NCBI GenBank assembly: GCA_020444275.1
Contig: JAHLLG010000002.1
Span: 607,991 to 671,990 of the forward strand
Origin: Bacteroidota bacterium
Lineage (GTDB): Bacteria > Bacteroidota > Bacteroidia > Bacteroidales > UBA12077
DNA length: 64,000 bases
Direction of reading: 5' to 3'
The stretch's first letter is position 1; the number at the start of each line of letters is the position of its first letter. Positions 17,416 to 25,686 of this stretch are shown here, piece after piece. Position numbers and translations under genes: made by a program. The notes beneath the pieces were generated by a model. That model saw only the letters and a list, made by a program, of their open reading frames with translations. It did not search any database and was not told the origin of the DNA.

Positions 17416-18594
17416 TTATTTTTCAGGATTTGTGATTTTACCCATAAAATAGATCAAATTATTTGCATTGTTTCTTAAAATAAATATAAATGGTTTATCT
17501 ACTTTCACTTTTTCAGAGAAATGAGAAATGGATGTTTTTCTCATGGTCACTGCCGTTGCTGCTGCCGCTTCAGTTCCGTCTTCATCAACTGAAATATTAG
17601 CTTTATGTATTACTTTACTTATATATAGCTTTTCTTGTTTCGTTATTCCTGAAAAATCTGCATTTCCAGTAAAAGCCTCTTTCATACCCAGCTTTTGTAA
17701 TTTGCCATTCAAATCAAATTCCGATTCAATGCTAAATTTTGGAACAGAAAGGTCAACTGTTTTCATCTCTTTCTGTTTTGTATAGTAGGTATAAAAATCG
17801 TAATTGATTAACTTTTCAACTCGTTTTAACTTTTTGTATGATTTCGGTATCACGATCATGAGTGAATATTCCTGATCTTCGTAAGGAATATCAATTACTT
17901 CAATACATTTATCGCTATAATACCATACACTTACAATTTTATTCATAAATGTGGTAGTGACAAAATCTCTTTTACCGGTCTGAAATTGATCTTCGGTGTT
18001 TTGAGACTTGTTAAACGATTCACTCCAAGCACCTTTAAAATATAAAGCATTAACTAATACTAACCGGGTAGATTCATCGATAACCGATGGTTTTAACAAA
18101 TCTTTTATTCTGTTATTGGTATTTTTAGCTACCCAGTTATTGATTTCATTTCTTGATTCTTCAGGATTATTTAGGAAATCTGTGTTATGTAAAGAGGAGT
18201 TAAAATATTTTATATTCTCATCTGTAAAGCTCTTGTTCAGATCTAGAGTCTGTTCTATCCACAATGAATTGGCATTATATAGTTTTATACCTTTTGATTT
18301 TAAATTACGAGCTCCAAAAGTGTTCAGATAACGTTCCCCAAGCTTGATTCTGTCTTTAGTAAAATAGAAGGTGCTGCTTATTTCATCGTATGTATTACCA
18401 TTTGCTCCAATGGTTGTCATTGCAACAGCAGATGTAATACTTGCTGGTGAAAAGATCAAATTAGTACCTGGCTCGTTTAATTGATTATAAACATCGAAAG
18501 CAAATCGATTGTTACTTTCTATAATATTTATGTTACTTTGTCCATTCGTATAAAATGAAACAAGTATCAAAAGAAAAGCTATTATATTTTTCAT
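17416..18594 (-). CDS. Exported serpin-family protease inhibitor
   Basis: A 392-residue serpin with an N-terminal signal peptide (ending YTNGQ). It shows the family landmarks NLIFSPASI near the N-terminus, NALYFKGAW in the middle, and the reactive-centre hinge DEDGTEAAAATAV, small residues that allow loop insertion and hence true inhibitory activity. The scissile bond should lie about 17 residues after the hinge Glu, around MRKTS; I cannot fix P1 exactly. Serpins trap serine (sometimes cysteine) proteases. It is the first gene of a probable two-gene unit with the secreted M14 carboxypeptidase, a metalloprotease that serpins are not expected to inhibit. Protection of the cell surface from host or competitor proteases is one possible role. 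Confidence 0.92.
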   Translation of the reverse strand: MKNIIAFLLILVSFYTNGQSNINIIESNNRFAFDVYNQLNEPGTNLIFSPASITSAVAMTTIGANGNTYDEISSTFYFTKDRIKLGERYLNTFGARNLKSKGIKLYNANSLWIEQTLDLNKSFTDENIKYFNSSLHNTDFLNNPEESRNEINNWVAKNTNNRIKDLLKPSVIDESTRLVLVNALYFKGAWSESFNKSQNTEDQFQTGKRDFVTTTFMNKIVSVWYYSDKCIEVIDIPYEDQEYSLMIVIPKSYKKLKRVEKLINYDFYTYYTKQKEMKTVDLSVPKFSIESEFDLNGKLQKLGMKEAFTGNADFSGITKQEKLYISKVIHKANISVDEDGTEAAAATAVTMRKTSISHFSEKVKVDKPFIFILRNNANNLIYFMGKITNPEK

Positions 18595-18608
18595 AAAAAT
18601 ATTTTATA

Positions 18609-18616
18609 CAAATATA
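18609..18616 (-). promoter_or_regulatory. -7 promoter element for the serpin gene
   Basis: On the minus strand this reads TATATTTG, matching TAnnTTTG, 15 nt before the serpin ATG; the transcript would have a very short leader. No convincing -33 TTTG was seen. Confidence 0.45.
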
Positions 18617-18656
18617 GACATATAGTTGGAGTAAACAGTAAGATTAAGATTGAAGA

Positions 18657-19223
18657 ATGCATACGATTGAACCTTATTACAGATGGCGAAAATACTATAT
18701 AGCATCAGAAGATGAGAAATCGCCCTTTTATGGCAGAATTTATAGTGAGTTCGAGTTTACCAATAAAATATATAATTACTTAATCCATCCACAATGGGAC
18801 GAATTTGGATCAGAAACATTATATCTTAAAATTCTTTATGCCAATTATAATTTAGGATTTGCTATTATTGAATTTATCGGAGAATGGAATGATACATTAT
18901 ATAATGATATTATGTACCTTAAAAGGGAAGTTATCGATAGGCTTGTTTCCAATAACATCAATAAATATATACTTATTGGTGAGAATGTCTTGAATTTTCA
19001 TTCGTCTGATGATTCATATTATGAGGAATGGTTTAGTGATATAGAAGATGGTTGGATTGTTGCAATCAATTTTCAGGAGCATGTTGTCAGGGAGTTTCTT
19101 CAGGAGAATATAGGGTATTATATTACATTTAATTACGAATATAATACAATCAATTGGAGATCGCTAACACCATTGGCTTTGTATAAGTTAATAAATGATT
19201 CAATGCATAAACAAATTGAATAA
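18657..19223 (+). CDS. Hypothetical protein
   Basis: A 188-residue soluble protein that I do not recognise by function. It has no signal peptide or membrane segment and is rich in Tyr, Trp, Asp and Glu (for example YRWRKYYIASEDEKSPFYGR at the start and FHSSDDSYYEEWFSDIEDGW in the middle). An alternation of short hydrophobic strands and helices suggests a compact alpha/beta fold. The start is the first ATG in the frame. It is divergent from the serpin gene (62 nt apart) and upstream of a small T9SS-substrate gene. Codon use resembles its neighbours, so it looks like a genuine conserved gene. Confidence 0.65.
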   Translation: MHTIEPYYRWRKYYIASEDEKSPFYGRIYSEFEFTNKIYNYLIHPQWDEFGSETLYLKILYANYNLGFAIIEFIGEWNDTLYNDIMYLKREVIDRLVSNNINKYILIGENVLNFHSSDDSYYEEWFSDIEDGWIVAINFQEHVVREFLQENIGYYITFNYEYNTINWRSLTPLALYKLINDSMHKQIE

Positions 19224-19282
19224 ATTGTATTAATCTACATTATTTTGTAATTTTAACAACTAACCTGTAAAACTTATATCTA

Positions 19283-19774
19283 ATGAAGAAATTTTATATA
19301 TTCATTGTGATGTGCTTTCTTGGAGTATATGCTTCAGGACAAACCATATCGTCATATGTTATTGCTTCAGCCGGAGAGTCTGCAGAAGCTGATGGGATTA
19401 GCATTAGCTGGACATTAGGTGAATTAGCAATTGAAACTTTTGAAACAAGTGATATTATTTTAACACAAGGGTTTCAGCAGGGGTATTTTGAAGTAACTTC
19501 AGTTGGAGAACCGCTTTCGAATAATTTTGATTTAAAAGTATTTCCAAATCCTGCAACCGAATATGTAATGGTTGAATTGCAATCAGATGAAATAAAAGAC
19601 GGGATAATTCAAATGTACGATATGAATGGACGATTGGTTTATAATGAGAAATTTAATGTAACTCAGGGACCCAATAGAATTGAATTATCCGACTTAAGCT
19701 CTTCGCAGTATATTTTAAAAGTATCGAATTCAAGTGGAGAGGTTTTACAAACGTTTAAATTAATAAAACGTTAA
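19283..19774 (+). CDS. Small exported protein with a T9SS type A sorting domain
   Basis: A 163-residue protein: signal peptide ending GVYASGQ, a short N-terminal region (about 20-75; ISSYVIASAGESAEADGISI, then SWTLGELAIETF and LTQGFQQG) and a C-terminal T9SS type A sorting domain (about 85-163; LKVFPNPATEYVMVEL, MYDMNGRLVY, ending TFKLIKR). The N-terminal module is common as a minimal T9SS cargo in Bacteroidota. The protein should be exported to the cell surface or medium; its function is unknown. It stands alone, 59 nt after the hypothetical gene. Confidence 0.85.
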   Translation: MKKFYIFIVMCFLGVYASGQTISSYVIASAGESAEADGISISWTLGELAIETFETSDIILTQGFQQGYFEVTSVGEPLSNNFDLKVFPNPATEYVMVELQSDEIKDGIIQMYDMNGRLVYNEKFNVTQGPNRIELSDLSSSQYILKVSNSSGEVLQTFKLIKR

Positions 19775-19793
19775 TAAATAAAACCTGGATTGC

Positions 19794-19823
19794 TTGCTTC
19801 ATAGTCCGTAATTCTTATTTTTG
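19794..19823 (+). promoter_or_regulatory. Bacteroidota-type promoter upstream of the SLC13 gene
   Basis: TTG at 19794-19796, 19 nt spacer, then TATTTTTG at 19816-19823, a full TAnnTTTG match. It would start transcription near 19830, giving a ~93-nt leader that contains the terminator-like hairpin at 19880-19912. Confidence 0.6.
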
Positions 19824-19879
19824 CTTTTATTCAGGAAAGAAAAAAGCAAAATTGAAAGGACACGAAAACATAACGAAAG

Positions 19880-19912
19880 CTTTATTAAGTAATTTCTTAA
19901 TAAAGTTTTTTT
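19880..19912 (+). terminator. Terminator-like hairpin in the SLC13 leader
   Basis: CTTTATTAAG and CTTAATAAAG form a perfect 10-bp stem with a 6-nt loop, followed by T7. It ends only 10 nt before the ATG of the SLC13 gene and downstream of that gene's apparent promoter, so it may be an attenuator rather than the end of the preceding gene, which stops 105 nt upstream. Confidence 0.75.
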
Positions 19913-19922
19913 ATTGTGCAGC

Positions 19923-21704
19923 ATGATAACATTTGATTTAATAGTAGTTTTTGTAGTTATCCTATTTATTCTTGTTGTTTTATACAAAGAATTAATTGGA
20001 GCTACTTTTGCATTTGTTATTGCCGTTGTAACTTTAGGTTTTTTTGGAATATTAACTCCTCGTGAGATACTTAGTGGTTTGGCTAACGAGCAGTTAGCTG
20101 TTATTTTGTTATTATTGCTATTAGGTGATATTATCAGACAAACTGCAGTTGTTGAGTTGCTTTTCGATCGTATATTCAAAAATGCTAAAAGCTACAGAGG
20201 CTTTTTAAGCAGAATGACATTAATTATTTCCGGTTTTTCCGCTTTCTTAAATAATACTCCACTTGTTGCTGTTATGATGCCTTATGTGAACAACTGGTGT
20301 AAAAGGAATGATATATCACCTTCAAAATTTTTAATGCCATTATCATTTGCTGCTATTTTAGGTGGCTGTGCTACATTAATTGGTACTTCTACTAACCTTA
20401 TTGTTAATGGTATGGTTGTAGATCAAAATATTATACCGGGATTAGAATCTTTGAATATTTTTGATTTTGCATTTGTGGGGGTGCCAATGATCTTTATTGG
20501 TTTTCTATATCTTTTATTCTTTGGTGAAAAATTGCTGCCTGCCAAGAAAGACATTCTGGATCAGTTCAGTAAAAACACAAGAGAATATTTGGTTGAAGCC
20601 GAAATTCGTAAAGATTCGCAATTAATTGGTAAAACCATTGATGAAGCTGGTTTGAGAAACCTAAAAGGATTGTTTTTAGTAGAAATTATTCGGAAATCAT
20701 TTAAAATATCGTCTGTTAAACCAAATGTAATATTACAGGAGGGAGACTTGTTGATATTTGCAGGTATTACAGAAACAATTGCCGAAATGGTTGAATCGGA
20801 TTTAGGTTTGAGATTGCCATCCGTAGGAATGATGTACAAGAAAAAGCAAACTGAGGTAGTTGAAATTGTAATATCTCATAATTCCCCTATGATTAATAAA
20901 ACGGTAAAAGAAATTCGCTTTAGAGCCAAATATGATGCTGCCGTTATTGCTGTGCACAGAAATGGTGAACGAATTTCTGGTAAAATAGGCGAAATTGAAA
21001 TTAAAGCGGGTGATGTTTTATTATTATTTACCGGTGCTGATTTTGTGAGTAGATCGGCGCATACTCAAGATTTTTATTTCATATCTAAAGTTAAAGATTT
21101 CCAGAAGCTTGAATCATATAAAATATGGACATTGCTTGGAGGAACAATTGGTGTAATACTTTTAGCCGCTTTTAAAATCGTTTCTTTATTTATGGGGCTC
21201 ATGGTACTAATTATGGTGCTTTTAGCTTTAAAAATCGCGAATCCAAAAGAACTATATAAAGCAATTGATTACAGGTTGGCACTAATTATAGCTATGTCGT
21301 TAGCTTTAGGAACAGCCATGATAAAATCGGGTGCAGCAGAACTGTTTGCCGATTCAGTTATTACCATGTTTTTACCGCTTGGAAAAATAGGTCTCCTTTT
21401 GGGTATTTACCTTATAACTGCTGTATTAGCTGCTTTTATCACTAATATTGCTGCAGTAGCAATTCTCTTTCCAATATCATTAACTATGGCTGTAAATCTG
21501 AATTTACCCACGATGCCATTTATTTTAGTTGTTTCGTTTGCAGCAGCAGCAAATTTTATGACACCTATCGGGTATCAAACCAATTTAATGGTTTATGGTC
21601 CGGGAGGATACTCATTTAAAGATTTCTTTAGGGTGGGGTTTCCACTTACTATTATTTATATGATTGTTACAATAACAATTTTAAGTATACGATATTTAAT
21701 TTAA
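19923..21704 (+). CDS. SLC13-family (DASS) transporter with two RCK_C/TrkA-C domains, probable sulfate uptake
   Basis: A 593-residue membrane protein from ATG 19923. The N-terminal half has six or so helices with SLC13 motifs (FLNNTPLVAVMMP and IGTSTNLIVNG), the middle carries two tandem RCK_C domains (about 215-385), and the C-terminal half has the second set of helices with ITNIAAVAILFP and MTPIGYQTNLMVYGPGGY. SLC13/DASS transporters couple sodium to anion uptake; those with RCK_C domains in Bacteroidota commonly lie with sulfate-assimilation genes. The next gene, 15 nt away, is cysQ, which supports sulfate as substrate. A hairpin in the leader suggests attenuation. Confidence 0.88.
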   Translation: MITFDLIVVFVVILFILVVLYKELIGATFAFVIAVVTLGFFGILTPREILSGLANEQLAVILLLLLLGDIIRQTAVVELLFDRIFKNAKSYRGFLSRMTLIISGFSAFLNNTPLVAVMMPYVNNWCKRNDISPSKFLMPLSFAAILGGCATLIGTSTNLIVNGMVVDQNIIPGLESLNIFDFAFVGVPMIFIGFLYLLFFGEKLLPAKKDILDQFSKNTREYLVEAEIRKDSQLIGKTIDEAGLRNLKGLFLVEIIRKSFKISSVKPNVILQEGDLLIFAGITETIAEMVESDLGLRLPSVGMMYKKKQTEVVEIVISHNSPMINKTVKEIRFRAKYDAAVIAVHRNGERISGKIGEIEIKAGDVLLLFTGADFVSRSAHTQDFYFISKVKDFQKLESYKIWTLLGGTIGVILLAAFKIVSLFMGLMVLIMVLLALKIANPKELYKAIDYRLALIIAMSLALGTAMIKSGAAELFADSVITMFLPLGKIGLLLGIYLITAVLAAFITNIAAVAILFPISLTMAVNLNLPTMPFILVVSFAAAANFMTPIGYQTNLMVYGPGGYSFKDFFRVGFPLTIIYMIVTITILSIRYLI

Positions 21705-21719
21705 AATCAACAAAAGTTA

Positions 21720-22520
21720 ATGGAAAACAATTTAACGATATCAATTAAAGCAGCTTTAATTGCTGGTGAAGAAATTTTAAAAGTATATAATAGTGATGAT
21801 TTCGATGTAAAGTTAAAATCAGATGATTCACCATTAACAAAAGCAGATAAAAATGCACATAAGATCATAGTTGAAAATCTTTCTGAAACCAATATTCCTA
21901 TTTTGAGCGAAGAAGGGAAAAATATTCCATTCGAGGAAAGATCAAATTGGAATAAATATTGGCTCGTAGATCCTTTAGATGGGACAAAAGAGTTTATTAA
22001 AAGGAATGGTGAATTTACAGTTAATATTGCACTAATAGAAAATGGTAATCCAATTTTAGGAGTTATTTATGTACCCGTAACTAAAGATTTGTACTTTAGT
22101 TCAAAAGACTTTGGAGCTTATAAAGCAATAAATCAGGATGCAGAATCATTTGACGGAAACCTTAAAAAACTGGTACAATTAAGTTTTAAGTTGCCTTTTG
22201 TGACAGAAAATGAAACATATACCATAGTTGGTAGTAGGTCGCATATGAATAAGGAAACAGAAGATTTTATAGCTAAGTTAAAAACAGAACACGGTGAAAT
22301 AGAATTTATGTCACGAGGCAGTTCACTGAAAATTTGTATGGTAGCTGAAGGTTTAGCAAATATTTATCCACGATTTGCACCAACGATGGAATGGGATACA
22401 GGCGCAGGGCATGCGATAGCTTTAGGTGCAGGTTGTACGGTTACTCAATCCGACGAAAAAACACCAGTAAAATATAACAAACAAGATTTATTAAATCCTT
22501 GGTTTATAGTAAAAAGATAA
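21720..22520 (+). CDS. cysQ: 3'(2'),5'-bisphosphate nucleotidase CysQ
   Basis: A 266-residue inositol-phosphatase-fold enzyme with the metal-binding DPLDGTKEFI motif near residue 80 and WDTGAGHAIA near residue 222. CysQ hydrolyses 3'-phosphoadenosine 5'-phosphate, the by-product of PAPS use, and recycles sulfite-pathway nucleotides. It is 15 nt after the SLC13 gene, in a probable operon, and a terminator follows. cysC and cysDN are not in the window. Confidence 0.93.
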   Translation: MENNLTISIKAALIAGEEILKVYNSDDFDVKLKSDDSPLTKADKNAHKIIVENLSETNIPILSEEGKNIPFEERSNWNKYWLVDPLDGTKEFIKRNGEFTVNIALIENGNPILGVIYVPVTKDLYFSSKDFGAYKAINQDAESFDGNLKKLVQLSFKLPFVTENETYTIVGSRSHMNKETEDFIAKLKTEHGEIEFMSRGSSLKICMVAEGLANIYPRFAPTMEWDTGAGHAIALGAGCTVTQSDEKTPVKYNKQDLLNPWFIVKR

Positions 22521-22526
22521 AAGAAG

Positions 22527-22552
22527 AGCCCTTATTGAAAGGGCTTTTTTTT
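22527..22552 (+). terminator. Terminator after cysQ
   Basis: AGCCCTT and AAGGGCT arms, 5-nt loop, followed by eight T, immediately after the cysQ stop. Its T-run touches the end of the convergent hydrolase gene. Confidence 0.9.
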
Positions 22553-23144
22553 ATAAGGCATTGTCTAACAAAAACATAACGGATTCTAAATCCATTGTAC
22601 TTAGTATATTTTCAATTATATCCGTATATTCTGCATTTGGACTTAATAGTGCATTTTTAATTAAAAATGAATCGTAATCGTGATCTTTCGTGCCAACATA
22701 GGTTGACATTACACATCCGGTGGCACTTAGTCCACAAAGGAATAAAGCATTAATTTCTTTTTCTTTTAATATTTTATCCAGATCTGTTTTTGTAAATGCA
22801 TTACCATAATGCTTAATAACCATTGGATACTCTTCTTTTACATTTACTTCATCAGTAAAATTAAACTCTTCGGAATCTTCGGCAGGTCCCCATTCTTTGT
22901 CCTGATGATAAATGCGAATGATAGGTAATTCATACTTTTCAAATAACCATATAGCCCAGTTTATATGCTTAATAGCTAAATCTTTATCAGATTGATCCAT
23001 TGATGTTAAATATGCATTCTGTACATCAATAACCAATAATGCCGGCTTAAACTCGGTTTTGCTAACAGATTTTGTTTCTTCCTGTGCGTATAATATGCTA
23101 ATTGACAGGATAATACTTGCAAGTAATAAAATTGTTCTTTTCAT
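22551..23144 (-). CDS. Exported isochorismatase-family cysteine hydrolase
   Basis: A 197-residue protein with a clear signal peptide (ending SILYAQ) ahead of an isochorismatase-like domain. The catalytic triad is Asp40 (LLVIDVQNAY), Lys111 (VIKHYGNAF) and Cys144 (GLSATGCVMST). The family includes nicotinamidases, isochorismatases and amide hydrolases, nearly all cytoplasmic; a secreted or periplasmic member is less usual. No catabolic neighbours suggest a substrate. It converges with cysQ and is divergent from the GNAT-nitrilase gene. Confidence 0.85.
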   Translation of the reverse strand: MKRTILLLASIILSISILYAQEETKSVSKTEFKPALLVIDVQNAYLTSMDQSDKDLAIKHINWAIWLFEKYELPIIRIYHQDKEWGPAEDSEEFNFTDEVNVKEEYPMVIKHYGNAFTKTDLDKILKEKEINALFLCGLSATGCVMSTYVGTKDHDYDSFLIKNALLSPNAEYTDIIENILSTMDLESVMFLLDNAL

Positions 23145-23325
23145 TAATTTTTAAGTTTAATTGTTACACACTAAATTTAGTTAGTTAATTTCATATTGGC
23201 AATTATTATTTTTAATACAGGAAAGATTAACAAATGTCGGCTAACCCTACGATAAAAGCACTTTTATTAAAACTTTGTTTCAAAATCTTTGGTATATAAG
23301 CAATAACAATTAGAATCTCTTTTCG

Positions 23326-23333
23326 TATATTTG
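23326..23333 (+). promoter_or_regulatory. -7 promoter element for the GNAT-nitrilase gene
   Basis: TATATTTG, a full TAnnTTTG match, ends 21 nt before the ATG at 23355. The -33 region lacks TTTG at the right distance. Confidence 0.45.
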
Positions 23334-23354
23334 ATATCAATAAAAACCATTTAT

Positions 23355-24890
23355 ATGCATGATATTCAGTCGGTAGAAGTTCGGTATTTAAAAATGTCCG
23401 ATTATAAAGAATTAAAGGCTTCTATGCAAGAAGCTTATGGAAATTGGCCAGGTGCTTATTGGCAAGAATCACATGTGCAGAAATTACTGGATGTTTTTCC
23501 CGAAGGCCAGGTTGCTGTAGTTGTCAACGGAATGGTTGTTGGTAGTGCTCTTTCAATTATTATTAAGTATGATCATTTTGGCGATGAACACACATATAAA
23601 GAGGTAACAGGAAATTATACATTTAATACCCATACGCCGAAAGGAGATGTTTTATATGGCATTGAAGTTTTTGTAAAACCTGAGTTTCGTGGATTAAGAT
23701 TGGCTCGCCGGCTTTATGATACTCGTAAAGAACTATGTGAAAAATTGAATTTAAAAGCCATTGTTTTTGGTGGAAGAATACCATATTATCATAAATATGC
23801 AGATGAGTTAACGCCAAAGGAATACATCCAAAAGGTTAAATTAAAGGAAATTTACGATCCAACCCTATCATTTCAGTTATCCAATGATTTCCACGCAAAA
23901 AAAATACTAACAGATTATCTTCCTGGTGATGAAGAATCTCATGAATATGCAGTTTTGTTGGAATGGGATAATATTTATTATACTAAGAAAACGGTAAAGC
24001 TAACCTCCCAAAAATCAGTAGTACGTTTAGGGTTAATACAATGGCAAATGCGTCAGTATAAAACAGTTGATGAGTTATTTGAGCAGGTAGAGTTTTTTGT
24101 GGATGCTGTTTCAGGGTACAAAAGTGACTTTGCTTTATTTCCCGAATTCTTTAATGCACCATTAATGGCAAAATATAATGATTTGTCGGAGCCTGAAGCT
24201 ATTAGAGAATTAGCCAAGTATACGGATGAAATGCTTGAGCGATTTCTTCAATTGGCTATCAGCTATAATGTGAATATTATTACAGGTAGCATGCCATATA
24301 TGAAAGGCGATTCGCTTTATAATATTGGTTACCTGGTTCGCAGGAATGGAACCTATGAAGAGTACGAAAAAATTCATGTAACTCCCGATGAAACCAAATA
24401 TTGGGGTGTTAAAGGTGGTAAGAAGATCGAGGTTTTTGAGACAGATTGTGGTCCTATTGGAATTATGATTTGCTATGATGTTGAATTTCCTGAACTTTCG
24501 CGTATTCTGGCTCAGGATGGAATGAAAATTTTATTTGTACCATTCTTAACAGATACCCAAAATGGTTATTCACGAGTACGAAACTGCGCTAGAGCTAGAG
24601 CAATTGAAAACGAATGTTATGTGGCTATAGCAGGTGCTGTGGGTAACTTACCAAAGGTTCATAATATGGATATTCAGTATGCTCAGTCAGTTGTATTTAC
24701 ACCTTGCGATTTTTCTTTTCCTACCAATGGTATTAAAGCAGAAGCAACTCCCAACACAGAAATGATCTTAGTTGTGGATGTGGATCTGGATTTAATAGCC
24801 GAACTGAATCGATATGGCAGCGTAAAGAATATCCGTGATCGACGAACCGATTTGTATGAGCTCAATTTAAAGATTAAAAAAGAAGAATAA
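23355..24890 (+). CDS. GNAT acetyltransferase-carbon-nitrogen hydrolase fusion
   Basis: A 511-residue fusion starting at ATG 23355. Residues ~8-200 form a GNAT domain (VEVFVKPEFRGLRLARRLYD-type acetyl-CoA loop near 103-122), and residues ~222-500 a nitrilase-fold amidohydrolase with the Glu264-Lys339-Cys373 triad (LFPEFFN, YEKIHVTP, IMICYDVEFPE). This fused architecture is a recognised but functionally uncharacterised family in several phyla. The hydrolase might release an amine that the GNAT then acetylates, or the two act in sequence on an amide. It is a single gene; a bidirectional terminator separates it from the his operon. Confidence 0.9.
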   Translation: MHDIQSVEVRYLKMSDYKELKASMQEAYGNWPGAYWQESHVQKLLDVFPEGQVAVVVNGMVVGSALSIIIKYDHFGDEHTYKEVTGNYTFNTHTPKGDVLYGIEVFVKPEFRGLRLARRLYDTRKELCEKLNLKAIVFGGRIPYYHKYADELTPKEYIQKVKLKEIYDPTLSFQLSNDFHAKKILTDYLPGDEESHEYAVLLEWDNIYYTKKTVKLTSQKSVVRLGLIQWQMRQYKTVDELFEQVEFFVDAVSGYKSDFALFPEFFNAPLMAKYNDLSEPEAIRELAKYTDEMLERFLQLAISYNVNIITGSMPYMKGDSLYNIGYLVRRNGTYEEYEKIHVTPDETKYWGVKGGKKIEVFETDCGPIGIMICYDVEFPELSRILAQDGMKILFVPFLTDTQNGYSRVRNCARARAIENECYVAIAGAVGNLPKVHNMDIQYAQSVVFTPCDFSFPTNGIKAEATPNTEMILVVDVDLDLIAELNRYGSVKNIRDRRTDLYELNLKIKKEE

Positions 24891-24949
24891 GTAGCTAGCT
24901 AAAAAGGTAAAATACTTATTGAAGATGATCCTGATTGAAATTAGGAGAG

Positions 24950-24990
24950 TGAAGCAATCTGCTTGTAGCTAATAATTATAGATTGCTTCA
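24950..24990. terminator. Bidirectional terminator between the nitrilase gene and the his operon
   Basis: TGAAGCAATCT (24950-24960) and AGATTGCTTCA (24980-24990) form an 11-bp perfect stem with a 19-nt loop, lying between the two convergent transcription units. T-rich sequence follows on the plus strand. Confidence 0.7.
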
Positions 24991-25017
24991 TTTCATTCGA
25001 AATATCCCGTTAATTTG

Positions 25018-25605
25018 CTATTGGTGTCTTTTATTCAAAACATCAACCACATCATTCATTTTAAACCCTTTTGCTGATAATAAAACCTGCAAGTGGTAAA
25101 TTAAATCAGCAGCTTCGTTTAAGAATAATTCATCATTTTGATCTTTTGCTTCAATTACTAGCTCAACAGCTTCTTCACCCACTTTTTGAGCAATTTTATT
25201 AATTCCTTTGCTAAAAAGCTTGGTTGTATATGATCCTTCAGGCATTTCATCGCGACGCTGATCAATGACTTGTTGTAAATAATTCAAGTCAAAGTTTGAT
25301 TTTTGCTCACCGAAGCATGTTTTTCTTCCTGTGTGACAAACAGGTCCTTCAGGTTCAGCCAAAATCAGTAGCGTATCATTGTCACAATCCGAAATAATCT
25401 CTTTTACATGTAAGTAATTTCCGCTGGTATCACCTTTGGTCCATAGTTTTTGCCTGGAGCGACTATAAAAGGTTACCCGGTTTTCTTTTTGGGTTTGCTC
25501 TAAGGCTTCTTTGTTCATAAAACCTAACATGAGTACTTCTCTTGTTTTGTAATCTTGTATGATTGCGGGGATTAACCCGTTTAGTTTATTAAAATCTAAA
25601 TTCAT
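25018..25605 (-). CDS. hisIE: Bifunctional phosphoribosyl-AMP cyclohydrolase/phosphoribosyl-ATP pyrophosphatase
   Basis: A 195-residue fusion. The HisI domain (about 1-105) carries TFYSRSRQKLWTKGDTSGN and the metal-binding cysteines in SDCDNDTLL and GPVCHTGRKTCF. The HisE domain (about 108-195) carries KGINKIAQKVGEEAVELVIE. These are the second and third steps of histidine synthesis, on PR-ATP and PR-AMP. It is the last gene of the his operon, separated from hisF by 81 nt holding an inverted GTCGAA repeat. Confidence 0.97.
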   Translation of the reverse strand: MNLDFNKLNGLIPAIIQDYKTREVLMLGFMNKEALEQTQKENRVTFYSRSRQKLWTKGDTSGNYLHVKEIISDCDNDTLLILAEPEGPVCHTGRKTCFGEQKSNFDLNYLQQVIDQRRDEMPEGSYTTKLFSKGINKIAQKVGEEAVELVIEAKDQNDELFLNEAADLIYHLQVLLSAKGFKMNDVVDVLNKRHQ

Positions 25606-25624
25606 AATTATAAAGTTTGTTTTT

Positions 25625-25680
25625 CACATTTCGACAGGCTCAATGTGACATTTTTTGTCATGCAGAGCTTGTCGAAGCAT
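25625..25680. repeat. GTCGAA-type intergenic repeat, inverted pair (hisF-hisIE gap)
   Basis: Two copies of the repeat in opposite orientation: CACATTTCGACAGGCTCAAT and onward at 25625-25648, and GTCATGCAGAGCTTGTCGAA and onward at 25657-25680. They can fold into a long hairpin around a T6 loop. It interrupts the his operon but no stop-type T-run follows. Confidence 0.8.
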
Positions 25681-25686
25681 TAATGT

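Noticed and set aside
23170-23181. ACTAAATTTAGT palindrome upstream of the exported hydrolase as an operator
   Set aside because: A 12-bp AT-only palindrome is expected by chance in this composition.
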